A DNA stretch of 30,119 nt. It comes from Bog-159 sp050011755 (GTDB lineage Bacteria > Acidobacteriota > Terriglobia > Bryobacterales > Bryobacteraceae). Location of the stretch: positions 1 to 30,119 of the forward strand of contig JBEKIM010000023.1 of NCBI GenBank assembly GCA_050011755.1. The letters run 5' to 3'. This document shows, in pieces, positions 1 to 7,680 of the stretch (position 1 is its first letter; each line of letters opens with the position of its first letter). The position numbers were made by a program, and so were the translations under genes. The notes under the pieces are model-generated. The model worked only from the letters and a program-made list of their open reading frames with translations, had not been told where the DNA came from and ran no database searches.

Positions 1-637
1 CACCACCCGGGCCGCCACCGCCCGGACCGCCACCGCCCGGCCCGGCGCCCGGACCACTCTGTCCCCCGAATTGTCCGCCGCCCGGTCCTCCAGGCCCTCC
101 CGGTCCACCCATAATCATGCCGAAATCCGACGGCGCGTTCTGCGCCAGACCCTGACTCAAACTGCCCGAAACCTGAAAGGCCTCGCTGCTGTTTTGGCCA
201 TCCGCCTGCGGCGCGGCGGGCGCCGCCGCTTCGGGCGCAGCCATCTCGCTCTGCAATTGCGATTCAAGCTGATTCGCGCCGCCCTGCGCGGCGCCCATCC
301 GGGCCATGCGCTGCGCCATCGGCGACTCCTGTAATTGCAAGGCAAAATCGATCTTCGCGGCCTCCCCGCACGTCTCTTGCTTGGTAGCCGGCTCAAAACC
401 GAACATGCGCACTTCTACGGAACAAGCCCCCGCAGGCGCCGCGGAGAACGCATAATGTCCGTTCGGGTCCGTAATGGTGACGAGTTTCTGGCCGCCGATC
501 GTGGCCGTGACCGTCGCGCCGGGAATAGGCTGATTCGCCGACTTGACGGTGCCGCTTTGGGCATACAGCCCTCCGCCGGCAGCGAAGAGAGCTAAAAAAA
601 AGAGAGGATGCTTCGGCAAGATTTGTAAATGCCTCAA
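1..637 (-). CDS. Secreted carboxypeptidase-regulatory-like domain protein, Gly/Pro-rich, partial
   Basis: The reading frame runs off the left edge, so only the N-terminal part is present. After a hydrophobic signal segment (HPLFFLALFAAGGGLYAQ) comes a domain of about 70 residues with GTVKSANQPIPGATVTA and TDPNGHYAFSAAPAG, the pattern of the carboxypeptidase regulatory-like (CarboxypepD_reg) beta-sandwich. An Ala/Gln-rich linker follows, then a run of GGPGG and GPGGGG units that makes the first 110 bases strongly repetitive. In acidobacteria such domains often start TonB-dependent receptors or secreted surface proteins, but the rest is missing, so that role is not shown. The start is uncertain: the frame is closed upstream by TAA and has no ATG; TTG at 637 is the first near-start and gives a normal signal peptide. 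It diverges from the secreted gene at 738. Confidence 0.7.
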   Translation of the reverse strand, partial: MRHLQILPKHPLFFLALFAAGGGLYAQSGTVKSANQPIPGATVTATIGGQKLVTITDPNGHYAFSAAPAGACSVEVRMFGFEPATKQETCGEAAKIDFALQLQESPMAQRMARMGAAQGGANQLESQLQSEMAAPEAAAPAAPQADGQNSSEAFQVSGSLSQGLAQNAPSDFGMIMGGPGGPGGPGGGQFGGQSGPGAGPGGGGPGGGGPGG

Positions 638-737
638 ACTGAGACGACGAGCGCAGGGCGTCGGGAGTTACCCTGTTAAGACATTGTAAACCATTGTCAG
701 CGCGTAACATTCGTCGTTTTGGAAGCGCCTTTTCTGC

Positions 738-1109
738 ATGCGTAAATTAATGACCACAGGCTTTCTTCTGGGCCTGCTCTCTCTGACGGCTCTGGCAGCG
801 GATATCGGCGGCAAATGGACCGCGCAAGTGCCCGGCCGTAACGGGCAGACCCGCGAACAAACCTTCAATTTCAAAGTCGATGGCAGCACCCTTACGGGCA
901 CCGTAAGCGGTCGTATGGGCGAGATGCCGATTGCCGACGGGAAGATCGATGGCGATCAGGTTTCCTTCACGCAGACCATGGAGTTTAACGGGAACTCGAT
1001 GAAGTTCGTGTACAAGGGAACTGTTTCCGGCGATGAAATCAAGTTCTCCAGGCAGCGTGACGGCGGCGAGGGAGAGCCCCAGACATTCACCGCGAAACGG
1101 GCGTCGTAA
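738..1109 (+). CDS. Small secreted hypothetical protein
   Basis: A protein of 123 residues with a typical signal peptide (residues 1 to about 20, ending LTALAA-D). The mature part is made of short alternating strands: GGKWTAQVPG, QTFNFKVDGSTLTGTVSG, ADGKIDGDQVSF, MKFVYKGTVSGDEIKF. This repeated small beta-hairpin pattern suggests a compact beta-barrel or lipocalin-like fold in the periplasm or outside the cell. I do not recognise a named function, although proteins of this look are common in acidobacterial genomes. ATG at 738 is followed by a second in-frame ATG four codons on; a weak GGAAG lies about 12 bases upstream. Its 3' end overlaps the convergent gene at 1087 by 23 bases. Confidence 0.75.
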   Translation: MRKLMTTGFLLGLLSLTALAADIGGKWTAQVPGRNGQTREQTFNFKVDGSTLTGTVSGRMGEMPIADGKIDGDQVSFTQTMEFNGNSMKFVYKGTVSGDEIKFSRQRDGGEGEPQTFTAKRAS

Positions 1110-1641
1110 CTTCGTCGTTGTTTAGAAATATAACCACGGCATCGCCGTGACAAACCAGCCGCGCGGGGGACGACTCTCCATATCCGAACCCGTTCTTCCG
1201 CGCGCCGTCGGCTGTGGCGGTGACCAGGTCCTTACGGGTTTCCACGCGTCCGTATACGACGGCCCAACTGTCGTAGTCCGCGCTGCCAAAGGGGAGTTTT
1301 GTCAGCGACGTGCCCATCTTCACTTCACGCACCTTCTCGGCGAGGAGCGGCGCATTCACGGCCAGCACGGCCGGAGGCTTGGGAGCCGTGGCCGGATCGT
1401 AAGTCACCCAAAAAGCGTTGGGCCACTCCTGATCGCCCGTGACAAACTTGTGCCCGCACTTCTGTTCGCCCAACCAGCGGCCGGTCTGCCGCGACGAGAA
1501 ACGCCCGACCACCGCGACCACCTTGCCATCGTAAGCCTGGAGATCCTGCAGCACTTCGCACACCGTCACCGGCTGCAGCGCGGGCTCCGCACCCTCGATG
1601 AGCGGACACACCAACGTTAGTAGTAGAATTGCGAGTCGCAC
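1087..1641 (-). CDS. Secreted hypothetical protein
   Basis: A protein of 184 residues beginning with a signal peptide (MRLAILLLTLVCPLIEGA). The mature part contains VTVCEVLQDLQAYDGKVVAV and then VVGRFSSRQTGRW, resembling small OB-fold-like domains in which a Cys near the start precedes a line about a changed or assigned amount (YDGK.V.V.G.F). Three more Cys or Cys-containing segments follow (EQKCGHKF, ARLVCHGD), so a disulfide is possible. No enzyme motif is visible and I cannot name a function. It starts with GTG at 1641; an exact TATAAT lies 20 bases upstream. It converges with the gene at 738 and the two coding ends overlap by 23 bases. Confidence 0.7.
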   Translation of the reverse strand: MRLAILLLTLVCPLIEGAEPALQPVTVCEVLQDLQAYDGKVVAVVGRFSSRQTGRWLGEQKCGHKFVTGDQEWPNAFWVTYDPATAPKPPAVLAVNAPLLAEKVREVKMGTSLTKLPFGSADYDSWAVVYGRVETRKDLVTATADGARKNGFGYGESSPARLVCHGDAVVIFLNNDEVTTPVSR

Positions 1642-1661
1642 GGCACCTGAAGCGTTAATTC

Positions 1662-1667
1662 ATTATA
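1662..1667 (-). promoter_or_regulatory. Probable -10 element for the gene at 1087-1641
   Basis: On the minus strand the sequence TATAAT, an exact sigma-70 -10 consensus, ends 20 bases before the GTG start at 1641. The -35 region 17 bases further up is GC-rich and does not match TTGACA, so this would be a weak or extended -10 promoter. Confidence 0.4.
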
Positions 1668-1689
1668 GGCGCGCTGCCCCGCCGCCGCG

Positions 1690-1770
1690 TTACGTGGCGC
1701 ACGCTTTTAGCGCACCGGCGGGACTTTCAAGTCCCGCTTCACGGCGGACTGAATTAAGTCCGCCGCAGCA
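1690..1770. repeat. Palindromic REP-like repeat, copy A
   Basis: Two near-perfect hairpins follow a shared 5' word. GTGGCGCACGCTT at 1694-1706 is followed by a palindrome with arms GCGGGACTT (1718-1726) and AAGTCCCGC (1729-1737), and then arms CGGCGGACT (1742-1750) and AGTCCGCCG (1757-1765). The same GTGGCGCACGCTT word recurs at 28551 and, inverted, near 2011-2024, always with hairpins next to it. This matches the look of intergenic REP elements; it lies between two minus-strand genes and contains no plausible gene. Confidence 0.6.
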
Positions 1771-1870
1771 CGCTACCCTGAGACCCCATTGGCGCTCAAT
1801 AAGTTAGCGGTTGTTTTTCGGAGCCGCAAAGACGATGAGAACCAAGAATAGTGGGGCGGTCAATCTTGGC

Positions 1871-1931
1871 CGCAGCCGGCTTTCCAGCCGGCTTAGCCGC
1901 CTGAAAAGGCGGCTGCGGGCAGGATGCCCGC
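1871..1931. repeat. Cluster of three hairpins, REP-like
   Basis: Three consecutive short palindromes with no spacing: arms GCCGGC at 1875-1880 and 1887-1892; AGCCGCC at 1895-1901 with GGCGGCT at 1908-1914; GCGGGC at 1915-1920 with GCCCGC at 1926-1931. No T-run follows, so this is more likely a repetitive element than a terminator. It belongs to the 400-base gene-free stretch 1642-2041. Confidence 0.55.
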
Positions 1932-1995
1932 CCCACAAGGCGAAGCGCTTTCGACGTTGCCCAGCGCGGGTCTCGCCGCTGTTTCACCCGCATCC

Positions 1996-2041
1996 GCGGG
2001 GGCTCCCGCTGAAGCGTGCGCCACGGCTCTTAAGTCCCGCT
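1996..2041. repeat. Palindromic REP-like repeat, copy C (inverted)
   Basis: GAAGCGTGCGCCAC at 2011-2024 is the reverse complement of the GTGGCGCACGCTTC word of the copies at 1694 and 28551. It is followed by AAGTCCCGC (2032-2040), also found in copy A. The element touches the TGA stop codon of the ADOP gene, so it sits in that gene's 3' end and may affect transcript stability or termination. Confidence 0.5.
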
Positions 2042-4672
2042 TCACGCGCGATGCAGTTTCTCGACCGCATCCACCTGCGTCGCGCGCCAGACCGGTATGC
2101 CCGCCGCGACCATGGAAATTGCGATCACCGCCAGGGCCGCGGCAGATAGCGTGGCGAAGCCCGCCGAGGCTCCGAGCACGAGGCCGATGCCGCGCGCCGC
2201 GGCCCAGCCAGCCGGCATGCCGATCGCAGCGCCCGCCACCGACAGGCGCAGAGCCTGCCCTCCCGCCCAACGCAAAATGGCCGGCCGGGGAGCCCCTAAC
2301 GCCATGCGGATGGCGATCTCGTCTTCCCGGACCCGTATCCAATAGTTCAACAATCCGTAAATCCCTACGGCCGCGAGCACCATCGCCAGCGCCGCGAATA
2401 GCGCCAGCAGCAGGGTGCTGAACCGCCGCTGTGCGAGCGACGCCGCCAGGGTCCGCTCGAAAGGCCGCAAGCTTTCGATCGGCAGATTGCGATCCACGGC
2501 GGTCACTATCCGGCGTACGGCGGGGGCCAGCAGCGAGGCGTCTCCGCCGGCGCGAATCATCACCACCATGGCCTGGCTGGGCTGCTGCGAAAAGGGCAGG
2601 TAGACCTCCGGATACGGTTCGGTGCCTAAGCCCATCTGGCTGACGTCGCCGGCTATTCCCACGATTTCATACGCCGGGCCTTCGCGATAAGGGCCGCCCC
2701 ACTTGATGCGATGCCCCACGGCCGGAGTATTCGGCCACCACTTGCGCGCGAAGGTCTCGTTCACCACCGCCACCAGGGGCGCGCCGGCCCGATCTCCGTC
2801 ATTGAACGCGCGCCCTTGCCGTAACGGAATGCGCATGGCACCGAAATAATCCCGATCCGCGGTGTTGAACAGGGCGATGGGCACCTCCGCCGGTGGCGGC
2901 GACGGCCGGTCCAGAATCGAGTAAAACCAGTCTCCGCAATCGCCGGCAGATGGTGGACAATTCACCGCGCCCACCGCCGCGACTCCCGGCAGACCGTTCA
3001 GCTTCCGCTCCAGTCTCCCATAGAAATCCCCGATAGCCGGCGGGCTTTTGTAGGATGCGGACGGCAGCACCAGTTCGAGCGCCAACACATGCTCCGGAAC
3101 GAAACCCGGACCCGCGGTCTGCGCCGCGATCAGGTTGCGCAACAGCGATCCGGCGGCGAAGGCCAATACCAGTGTGAGCGCGATCTCCGCCACCACCAGC
3201 GCGCTCCGCGCCGTCTGCCCGCCCCTCCCCGCGGACGAGCGGGAACTGTCTTTCAGCGCCTGGACGAGGTCCGCCATGCCGGCACTGAAAACTGGAGCGA
3301 TACCGGTGGCCAGCCCGGTAAGTACCGTGATGGCGGCGGCAAACAGCAGTACCCGCCAATCGAAAGTGGTTTCGGAGAGCCGTGGAATGCCGCGCGGCCC
3401 CGCCGCGATCAGCGCGCGCGATCCCCATTGCGCCAGCAGGCCGCCGGCCGCGCCGCCCACAATCGCGAGCAGCAGATTCTCGGTGAGCAGTTGGCGCAGC
3501 AGCCGCGTCCGCCCGGCGCCGATCGCCGCGCGAATGGCGATCTCTCGTGCCCGGGCCGTGGCGCGCGCCAGCACCAGGCTGGCCACGTTGGCGCAGGCGA
3601 TGATCAGCACCAATCCCGCGGCCGCCAGCAGGATCAACAGCGTGGGCCGGATGTCACCGGTTGTATATTCCGTCAGAAACTCGCCGTGGGCGCGGTGCTG
3701 GCTCTCGGGTCCGGGGTCGGATTCCGCCAGGCGCAGCATGATCTGGTCCAGGTCCGCCACCGCCGCGTGCAGCGTCACGCCAGGCTTCAGCCGCGCCAGT
3801 AGCCGCATGGAACCGTGCCGCGCACGGTCTACGGTTTCACCTTCGAATCCGTGCAGCGGCAAATAGTAATCTACGGATGGCTGGAAAAAATTCAATCCCG
3901 GACTGAGCACGCCGATGACTTGGTAGGCTTTGCCGTCGAGCGCCAGCGTCGTGCCCACGATGGCCGGATCGCCGCCCAGCCTGCCGGACCAGAACCGATA
4001 GTCGAGCACCACGGTGGGAGCCGCGCCGGCCTGGTCGTCCGCGGCGCCGAATACGCGGCCGAGCACCGCATGTGCGCCCGTGAGTCCGAAGAAACCATAG
4101 GTCGCCAGGCCCGCGCGCGTGAGTAGCGGATCGCCGCGGCCGGTCAGCGTGAGATGCGCGGAGCGGATGCCGGCCATATCTTCGAAGCTATGGTTTTCAT
4201 TCCGCCAGTGCTGGTAATTCACCCAGGTGACGCTGATACCTTCCGCCTTGGGATCCGATTCGCCGAGCCACAACAGCCGTTCGGCCGCGGGATAAGGCAG
4301 CGGGCGCAGCAGCACGGCATTCACCACGCTGAAAATCGCGGTGTTCGCGCCGATGCCCAGCGCCAGCGTCAGCACCACCACGAGGGCGAAGCCGGGCGAT
4401 CGCCGCATCCCCCGCAGCCCGTAGCGCAGGTCTTGCGCGAAGGTTTCGAGCGCGCGGAACGTCCACGCATCCCGGGCGCGTTCCTGGATCCCGGTGAGAT
4501 TGCCTACGTGCCGGCGCGCCGCCCGGCGGGCCTCGTCGGGAGACATGCCGCGCGCGATATTCTCCTGGATTTCGAAGTCCACGTGCGCCTCGATCTCGGC
4601 GCCGAGATCGTCCGCCAGCCCGCCCCGGCCGGTCGCCAGCAGGCGCAGCTTGGATGCCCATTCCCGTAGCAT
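2042..4672 (-). CDS. ABC transporter permease of the ADOP (MacB/FtsX-like) family
   Basis: A membrane protein of 876 residues. An N-terminal soluble domain of about 80 residues (EIEAHVDFEIQENIARGMS, then EARRAARRHVGN) is the signature of acidobacterial duplicated orphan permeases. A first transmembrane segment follows (VVVLTLALGIGANTAIFS), then a periplasmic MacB-type core domain, an FtsX block of three helices (from LLILLAAAGLVLIIACAN), a second core domain, and a final FtsX block ending in an inner-membrane helix before KLHRA. The two halves are each MacB-like, hence 'duplicated'. Such proteins usually lack an adjacent ATPase gene, as here; the substrate is unknown, and macrolide or lipoprotein export by analogy with MacB is only inference. 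ATG at 4672 is chosen over the longer frame because it lies 2 bases after the padR stop with CCGGAGGG just before it, so the two genes are translationally linked. Confidence 0.9.
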   Translation of the reverse strand: MLREWASKLRLLATGRGGLADDLGAEIEAHVDFEIQENIARGMSPDEARRAARRHVGNLTGIQERARDAWTFRALETFAQDLRYGLRGMRRSPGFALVVVLTLALGIGANTAIFSVVNAVLLRPLPYPAAERLLWLGESDPKAEGISVTWVNYQHWRNENHSFEDMAGIRSAHLTLTGRGDPLLTRAGLATYGFFGLTGAHAVLGRVFGAADDQAGAAPTVVLDYRFWSGRLGGDPAIVGTTLALDGKAYQVIGVLSPGLNFFQPSVDYYLPLHGFEGETVDRARHGSMRLLARLKPGVTLHAAVADLDQIMLRLAESDPGPESQHRAHGEFLTEYTTGDIRPTLLILLAAAGLVLIIACANVASLVLARATARAREIAIRAAIGAGRTRLLRQLLTENLLLAIVGGAAGGLLAQWGSRALIAAGPRGIPRLSETTFDWRVLLFAAAITVLTGLATGIAPVFSAGMADLVQALKDSSRSSAGRGGQTARSALVVAEIALTLVLAFAAGSLLRNLIAAQTAGPGFVPEHVLALELVLPSASYKSPPAIGDFYGRLERKLNGLPGVAAVGAVNCPPSAGDCGDWFYSILDRPSPPPAEVPIALFNTADRDYFGAMRIPLRQGRAFNDGDRAGAPLVAVVNETFARKWWPNTPAVGHRIKWGGPYREGPAYEIVGIAGDVSQMGLGTEPYPEVYLPFSQQPSQAMVVMIRAGGDASLLAPAVRRIVTAVDRNLPIESLRPFERTLAASLAQRRFSTLLLALFAALAMVLAAVGIYGLLNYWIRVREDEIAIRMALGAPRPAILRWAGGQALRLSVAGAAIGMPAGWAAARGIGLVLGASAGFATLSAAALAVIAISMVAAGIPVWRATQVDAVEKLHRA

Positions 4673-4674
4673 GT

Positions 4675-5025
4675 TCAGCCCTCCGGCGCCAGAACGCGTC
4701 CCATCGCTTCGACGAACCGCTGCCAGCGCGACGTGGCGGCCGCCAGTTGTTTGCGCCCCGCGGGCGTCAGCCGGTAATACCGGGCGCGGCGGCCGTTGGG
4801 CGATACCTTCCATTGCCCCGCGATCCAGGCGCGCTGCAGCAGGCGCTGCAGCGCGGGATACAGCGAGCCGTTATCCACCAGAAATTCGTCGCCGGATTGC
4901 CGCTCCAGAAACTGGCTGATGCCGTAAGCGTGGTTGGGGCCGGTCTGCAGGCTGCGCAGGATCAGGACTTCCATCGTGCCCTGCAGGAATTCCAACCGTT
5001 CCCGTGGATCGTCTACCGTAGGCAT
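4675..5025 (-). CDS. PadR-family transcriptional regulator
   Basis: A protein of 116 residues with the full PadR winged-helix pattern: EFLQGTMEVLILRSLQTGPN, HAYGISQFLE, then VDNGSLYPALQRLLQRAWI and the wing GQWKVSPNGRRARYYRLTPAG. It binds DNA as a dimer and usually represses its own operon; acidobacterial members typically precede an ADOP permease, as this one does (2-base gap). The strong promoter upstream has a -10 TATATA only 6 bases from the ATG, and the start is embedded in an AT-rich ATAGGTAGT stretch, which a repressor bound to the -10 could cover. The inducer is unknown. Confidence 0.93.
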   Translation of the reverse strand: MPTVDDPRERLEFLQGTMEVLILRSLQTGPNHAYGISQFLERQSGDEFLVDNGSLYPALQRLLQRAWIAGQWKVSPNGRRARYYRLTPAGRKQLAAATSRWQRFVEAMGRVLAPEG

Positions 5026-5031
5026 ACTACC

Positions 5032-5060
5032 TATATACGCCGGCCGCCGGCCGTTGTCAA
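5032..5060 (-). promoter_or_regulatory. Strong sigma-70-type promoter of the padR-ADOP operon
   Basis: On the minus strand, TTGACA (5060-5055) is an exact -35 consensus; after exactly 17 bases comes TATATA (5037-5032) as -10. The padR ATG is at 5025-5023, so transcription should begin at or within a base or two of the start codon, giving a leaderless or nearly leaderless message. The 17-base spacer is a GC palindrome-like block (GGCCGGCGGCC), a possible operator. Confidence 0.65.
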
Positions 5061-5346
5061 GGCGGGTGCCGCTGTCACTTTGGATGATTCGGCAGGGTAA
5101 TTTGCGCGCTATGTGGCGCGGAAGGACGGCGCCTGGCGCGACGTGTACCTATTCTCTCGCGGCGCGAATTCCGAGGAGTCTAATGGCGCGAAGGGATTTC
5201 GCGCCAGGATGGCGATTCGTAACAGCCCATGCGGCGACTGAGCGAATCTCCGAGTCGGCTACCGTCGACCCGGAGCGTTCGATTCGACACTTCATCGACG
5301 GGACTCCACGGGATCAATCTCATCAAACGCCGTTTAGGGTCAGCCC
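5061..5346. other. Intergenic stretch without a supported gene
   Basis: This gap between padR and the OmpA-family gene has no reading frame with recognisable content. It carries one good hairpin, arms GGCGCGAA at 5185-5192 and TTCGCGCC at 5198-5205, with a related GGCGCGAATT at 5161, and is otherwise featureless to the eye. A decayed repeat element is possible. Confidence 0.4.
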
Positions 5347-5367
5347 GGGTCAGTTGGTAGGTGACCC
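5347..5367 (-). terminator. Possible weak terminator hairpin after the OmpA-family gene
   Basis: Arms GGGTCA (5347-5352) and TGACCC (5362-5367) flank a 9-base loop and begin immediately after the TAA stop codon (5370-5368) of the minus-strand gene. No run of T follows on the transcribed strand, so a Rho-independent role is doubtful. Confidence 0.25.
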
Positions 5368-6642
5368 TTATTTCCCACACCCTTGCTTCTTGATCTCTAC
5401 CCGGCGATTCTTGGCTCGGCCTTCGTCGCTGCCGTTATCGGCGATTGGAACCTTCAGACCGTATCCGTGTGCCGTCAGGCGATCGGCTGCAATGCCCTTC
5501 GCGCGAAGCCACTCGAGGACGGCGGTCGCTCGCGAGTCGGACAGTTTCTGGTTGTAGTCGTCGCCGCCGACGTTATCGGTGTGTCCCTGCACTTCCAACT
5601 TAACCTCCGGTCTCGCTTTGAGCAACGCCAGTATTTTCTGCAGAATCGGCTCCGAATCCGGGCGCAACGTCGCTTTGTTGAAATCGAAATGGATGCCGTA
5701 GAGCGCGACGTGACAATCCCGGTCCAGTTCCCTGCCAATGTCCTCGCCGCCAACATCGGCGACCTGGATCGTGTAGTCTCCGCCGCTGCTGTGCAAAGAC
5801 GCCCAAAGATCGCGCCCGTTGGCGTTGTAGTGCGCATTGAGAACCGCGTCTGCGGTGTGGACGTTCTGAACCTGTTTAACAATCGTCCAGCCCGCTTGCG
5901 TGAGCGCTTCGTGATAGACGGTGGCGAACAGGACCGTTGTTCGCAGCGGCGGAGGCAGGGTGTAGGACTTAATGATCGACCCGCTGCCGACAACTTGCAT
6001 CTCGTGGTTGTTCTTGTCAACGTCCACATCTATCGTCATTGGTGTGTCGTCGAGATGGCCGCTTCCGGCTATGGAGCCGGGGAGCGGAGACAGATACGGA
6101 AGGTCGCCGGTCCTGACGCTGACCGTTTCGGGTTTCGCCGTGGGAGCATTCAGTTTCAGCTTGAGAGCCGGCGGCCCCACTTCGACGAGGTCCAAACGCA
6201 GTTCCTCTGCATTGAAAATCCACAGACCGAACCAGGTGTCATGGCCGTCCTTCTGATACCGGGCAAACTTCTCCTGACCGGGCGCCTCGGAGATAACGGT
6301 CCATCCGCCCCGCACCACCGCCGGCTTGATCTGCGCCCAGACCGCTTCCGGATCGGTACTGCGGGGGACGTTGAGAGGCGTCAGGTTTCCATTCCAGTGT
6401 CTGCCGCGCTGGACCGCGTTGGGTTTGCCGCTGATGTTGAACTCCGCCTCGCCATAATCTTCCTGGATAGAATTCGGCTTCAGTTGCACCTGCGCAGGAA
6501 GCGTGACGTAGGCCGGAAGAGTCGGCGCCTGCGCCAGACAGGCAGCGACGCTGCAAATCAGAACCAGAAAAAACGCGGCAAAACTCTGTTGCAGGACGCC
6601 CTCCCTACGATAGGTGCGCCAAATGCCGAAATCATGTCTCAT
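5368..6642 (-). CDS. OmpA-family outer membrane / peptidoglycan-binding protein
   Basis: A protein of 424 residues. A long cytoplasmic lead (about 20 residues) precedes a hydrophobic signal (FAAFFLVLICSVAACLAQ). The middle 270 residues contain two similar sections that speak of a paired module (GGWTVISEAPGQEKFARYQK near 115-135 and AGWTIVKQVQN near 255-265, each followed by the pattern 'YNANGRDLWASLHSS' or 'GHDTWFGLWIF'). The last 115 residues are an OmpA C-terminal domain: IHFDFNKATLRPDSEPIL, VQGHTDNVGGDDYNQKLS, SRATAVLEWL and GRAKNRRVEI, with the Asp and Arg that bind diaminopimelate of peptidoglycan present. It should sit in the periplasm or outer membrane and tie the envelope to the wall. 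ATG at 6642 is preceded by GGAGG at a 4-base spacing, which settles the start. Confidence 0.88.
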   Translation of the reverse strand: MRHDFGIWRTYRREGVLQQSFAAFFLVLICSVAACLAQAPTLPAYVTLPAQVQLKPNSIQEDYGEAEFNISGKPNAVQRGRHWNGNLTPLNVPRSTDPEAVWAQIKPAVVRGGWTVISEAPGQEKFARYQKDGHDTWFGLWIFNAEELRLDLVEVGPPALKLKLNAPTAKPETVSVRTGDLPYLSPLPGSIAGSGHLDDTPMTIDVDVDKNNHEMQVVGSGSIIKSYTLPPPLRTTVLFATVYHEALTQAGWTIVKQVQNVHTADAVLNAHYNANGRDLWASLHSSGGDYTIQVADVGGEDIGRELDRDCHVALYGIHFDFNKATLRPDSEPILQKILALLKARPEVKLEVQGHTDNVGGDDYNQKLSDSRATAVLEWLRAKGIAADRLTAHGYGLKVPIADNGSDEGRAKNRRVEIKKQGCGK

Positions 6643-6783
6643 CGAACCTCCTTGCGTGTCGTGAAAACAAGCATACCGCGAGCTCGCTTTGGCGCTTCAG
6701 ATTTCTGCTCGCCCGGAATCCGGAACGGCTGGCGAAAACAGGAAAACTTCCGGCATCGGATGTGTCACCCGCGAACTCCAGGT

Positions 6784-6954
6784 GTGGGCGAGATCAAACG
6801 ACGTAAGCAGCCATGTCGGAAGTCCGCTTCTAAGAAGCGTGGCTCGATGCACGTCGCGGTCGATCCTGTAAAACGCCGCTCACGAAAACCACATGAGCGT
6901 GAAGTCGGCACCTCGTCGAAGCGCACTGGTCGTATCACGCGCCACTCGGACTGA
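6784..6954 (+). CDS. Possible small basic protein (weak)
   Basis: In the 344-base gap between two minus-strand genes, a plus-strand frame starting with GTG at 6784 gives 56 residues rich in Lys, Arg and Ser (KRRKQPCRKSASKKRGSMHV, then DPVKRRSRKPHEREVG and KRTGRITRHSD). The composition is unlike the surrounding GC-rich shadow frames, and reads like a small nucleic-acid-binding protein. However, no ribosome binding site is visible and the same frame continues far upstream as an antisense frame through the OmpA-family gene, so this may be chance. The rest of 6643-6986 shows nothing I can name. Confidence 0.2.
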   Translation: MGEIKRRKQPCRKSASKKRGSMHVAVDPVKRRSRKPHEREVGTSSKRTGRITRHSD

Positions 6955-6986
6955 GCCAAGTTGTCGAGTAGCGGCCTAAAAAGGTA

Positions 6987-7548
6987 CTACTTCAATCGCG
7001 GCAGGTGCTCCGGTTGCACCAGGAGGCGAATGGATCGGCCCTGCCCAGGGGTCCTTTCGATGAGACCGTTGCGCTCCAGGGTCTTAACCATATCATGAAC
7101 GGCGGGCGGCGAAACCTGGAAGTAGCGTTCCAGGTCCGACTCGGCGGGGGCCTGGCGGTGGATCTTGCTGTAGCTGTAGATGAAGGCCAGATACTGACCC
7201 TGTTTTGCCGTAAATGGGGGTGCCACATACGGATCGAGTTTGGGCGCCGGATCGATGCTTACCTCGAAGGCGTCCTCGCCAAAACTCTCGAAGACGCGGA
7301 CATGGAGAATGTAAACCTTGCCGCCGATCACCGTGCGAACGGCCCTCTTGGTGGCGGCGTGGAGATTGGCTTGCAACTCTCTCGCATCGGGGCGGGTGTC
7401 CTTGAAATTCGCGATCCGGGTGCGTGCGTCGGCGATTTGCGCGAATGCCGTTTGCCGGCCGTCTCTGCGCTCCGTCTCAAACGATTCGAGCGCCGAACGA
7501 CATGGCGTGGCCGCATAACTGTTCGAGCATTGTTGCGGGTTTACCCAT
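6987..7548 (-). pseudogene. Winged-helix (LexA-like N-terminal domain) regulator, frameshifted
   Basis: The C-terminal part (TTG 7376 to 6987) ends in a helix-turn-helix like that of the LexA DNA-binding domain: KQGQYLAFIYSYSKIH, APAESDLERYFQVSPPAVHD, MVKTLERNGLIERTPGQGRS. The frame continues open upstream of that TTG with protein-like sequence (TERRDGRQTAFAQIADARTR, then IANFKDTRPDARELQANL). Upstream again, in the next frame, ATG at 7548 begins MGKPATMLEQLCGHAMSFGA and reaches RIV before a TGA at 7479-7477. Removing one base from the AAA/TTT triplet at 7479-7481 joins the two as ...FGARIV-ETERRDG..., one continuous protein of about 186 residues. The gene is therefore either broken by one inserted base or misread in sequencing. 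Its targets are unknown. Confidence 0.7.
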
Positions 7549-7680
7549 GCGCTTAAGAATAGCCGAAGCCATTGATGAAGGAAACCCCCGGCGGTGGATA
7601 ACCGTTCCCGCGCCGCGCCGGTCGCTCGCTACGCCAAGTGGCGTGCAAACTCCCGCGCCAAATAATTAGCAAAGTAGTAT

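Noticed and set aside
1..110. Short GGT/CCG-rich tandem repeats at the left edge, considered as a CRISPR or satellite
   Set aside because: They are in frame and encode GGPGG/GPGGGG units of the partial secreted protein; there are no spacers of constant length.
4673..4813. Upstream extension of the ADOP frame to 4813
   Set aside because: It lies inside padR; ATG 4672 has the family start and a ribosome binding site formed by the padR end.
5383..6954. A plus-strand frame of 523 codons opposite the OmpA-family gene
   Set aside because: It is antisense to a gene with clear motifs and a good ribosome binding site. GC-rich genes often leave open opposite frames. Only its last 56 codons lie outside that gene and were kept as a weak candidate.
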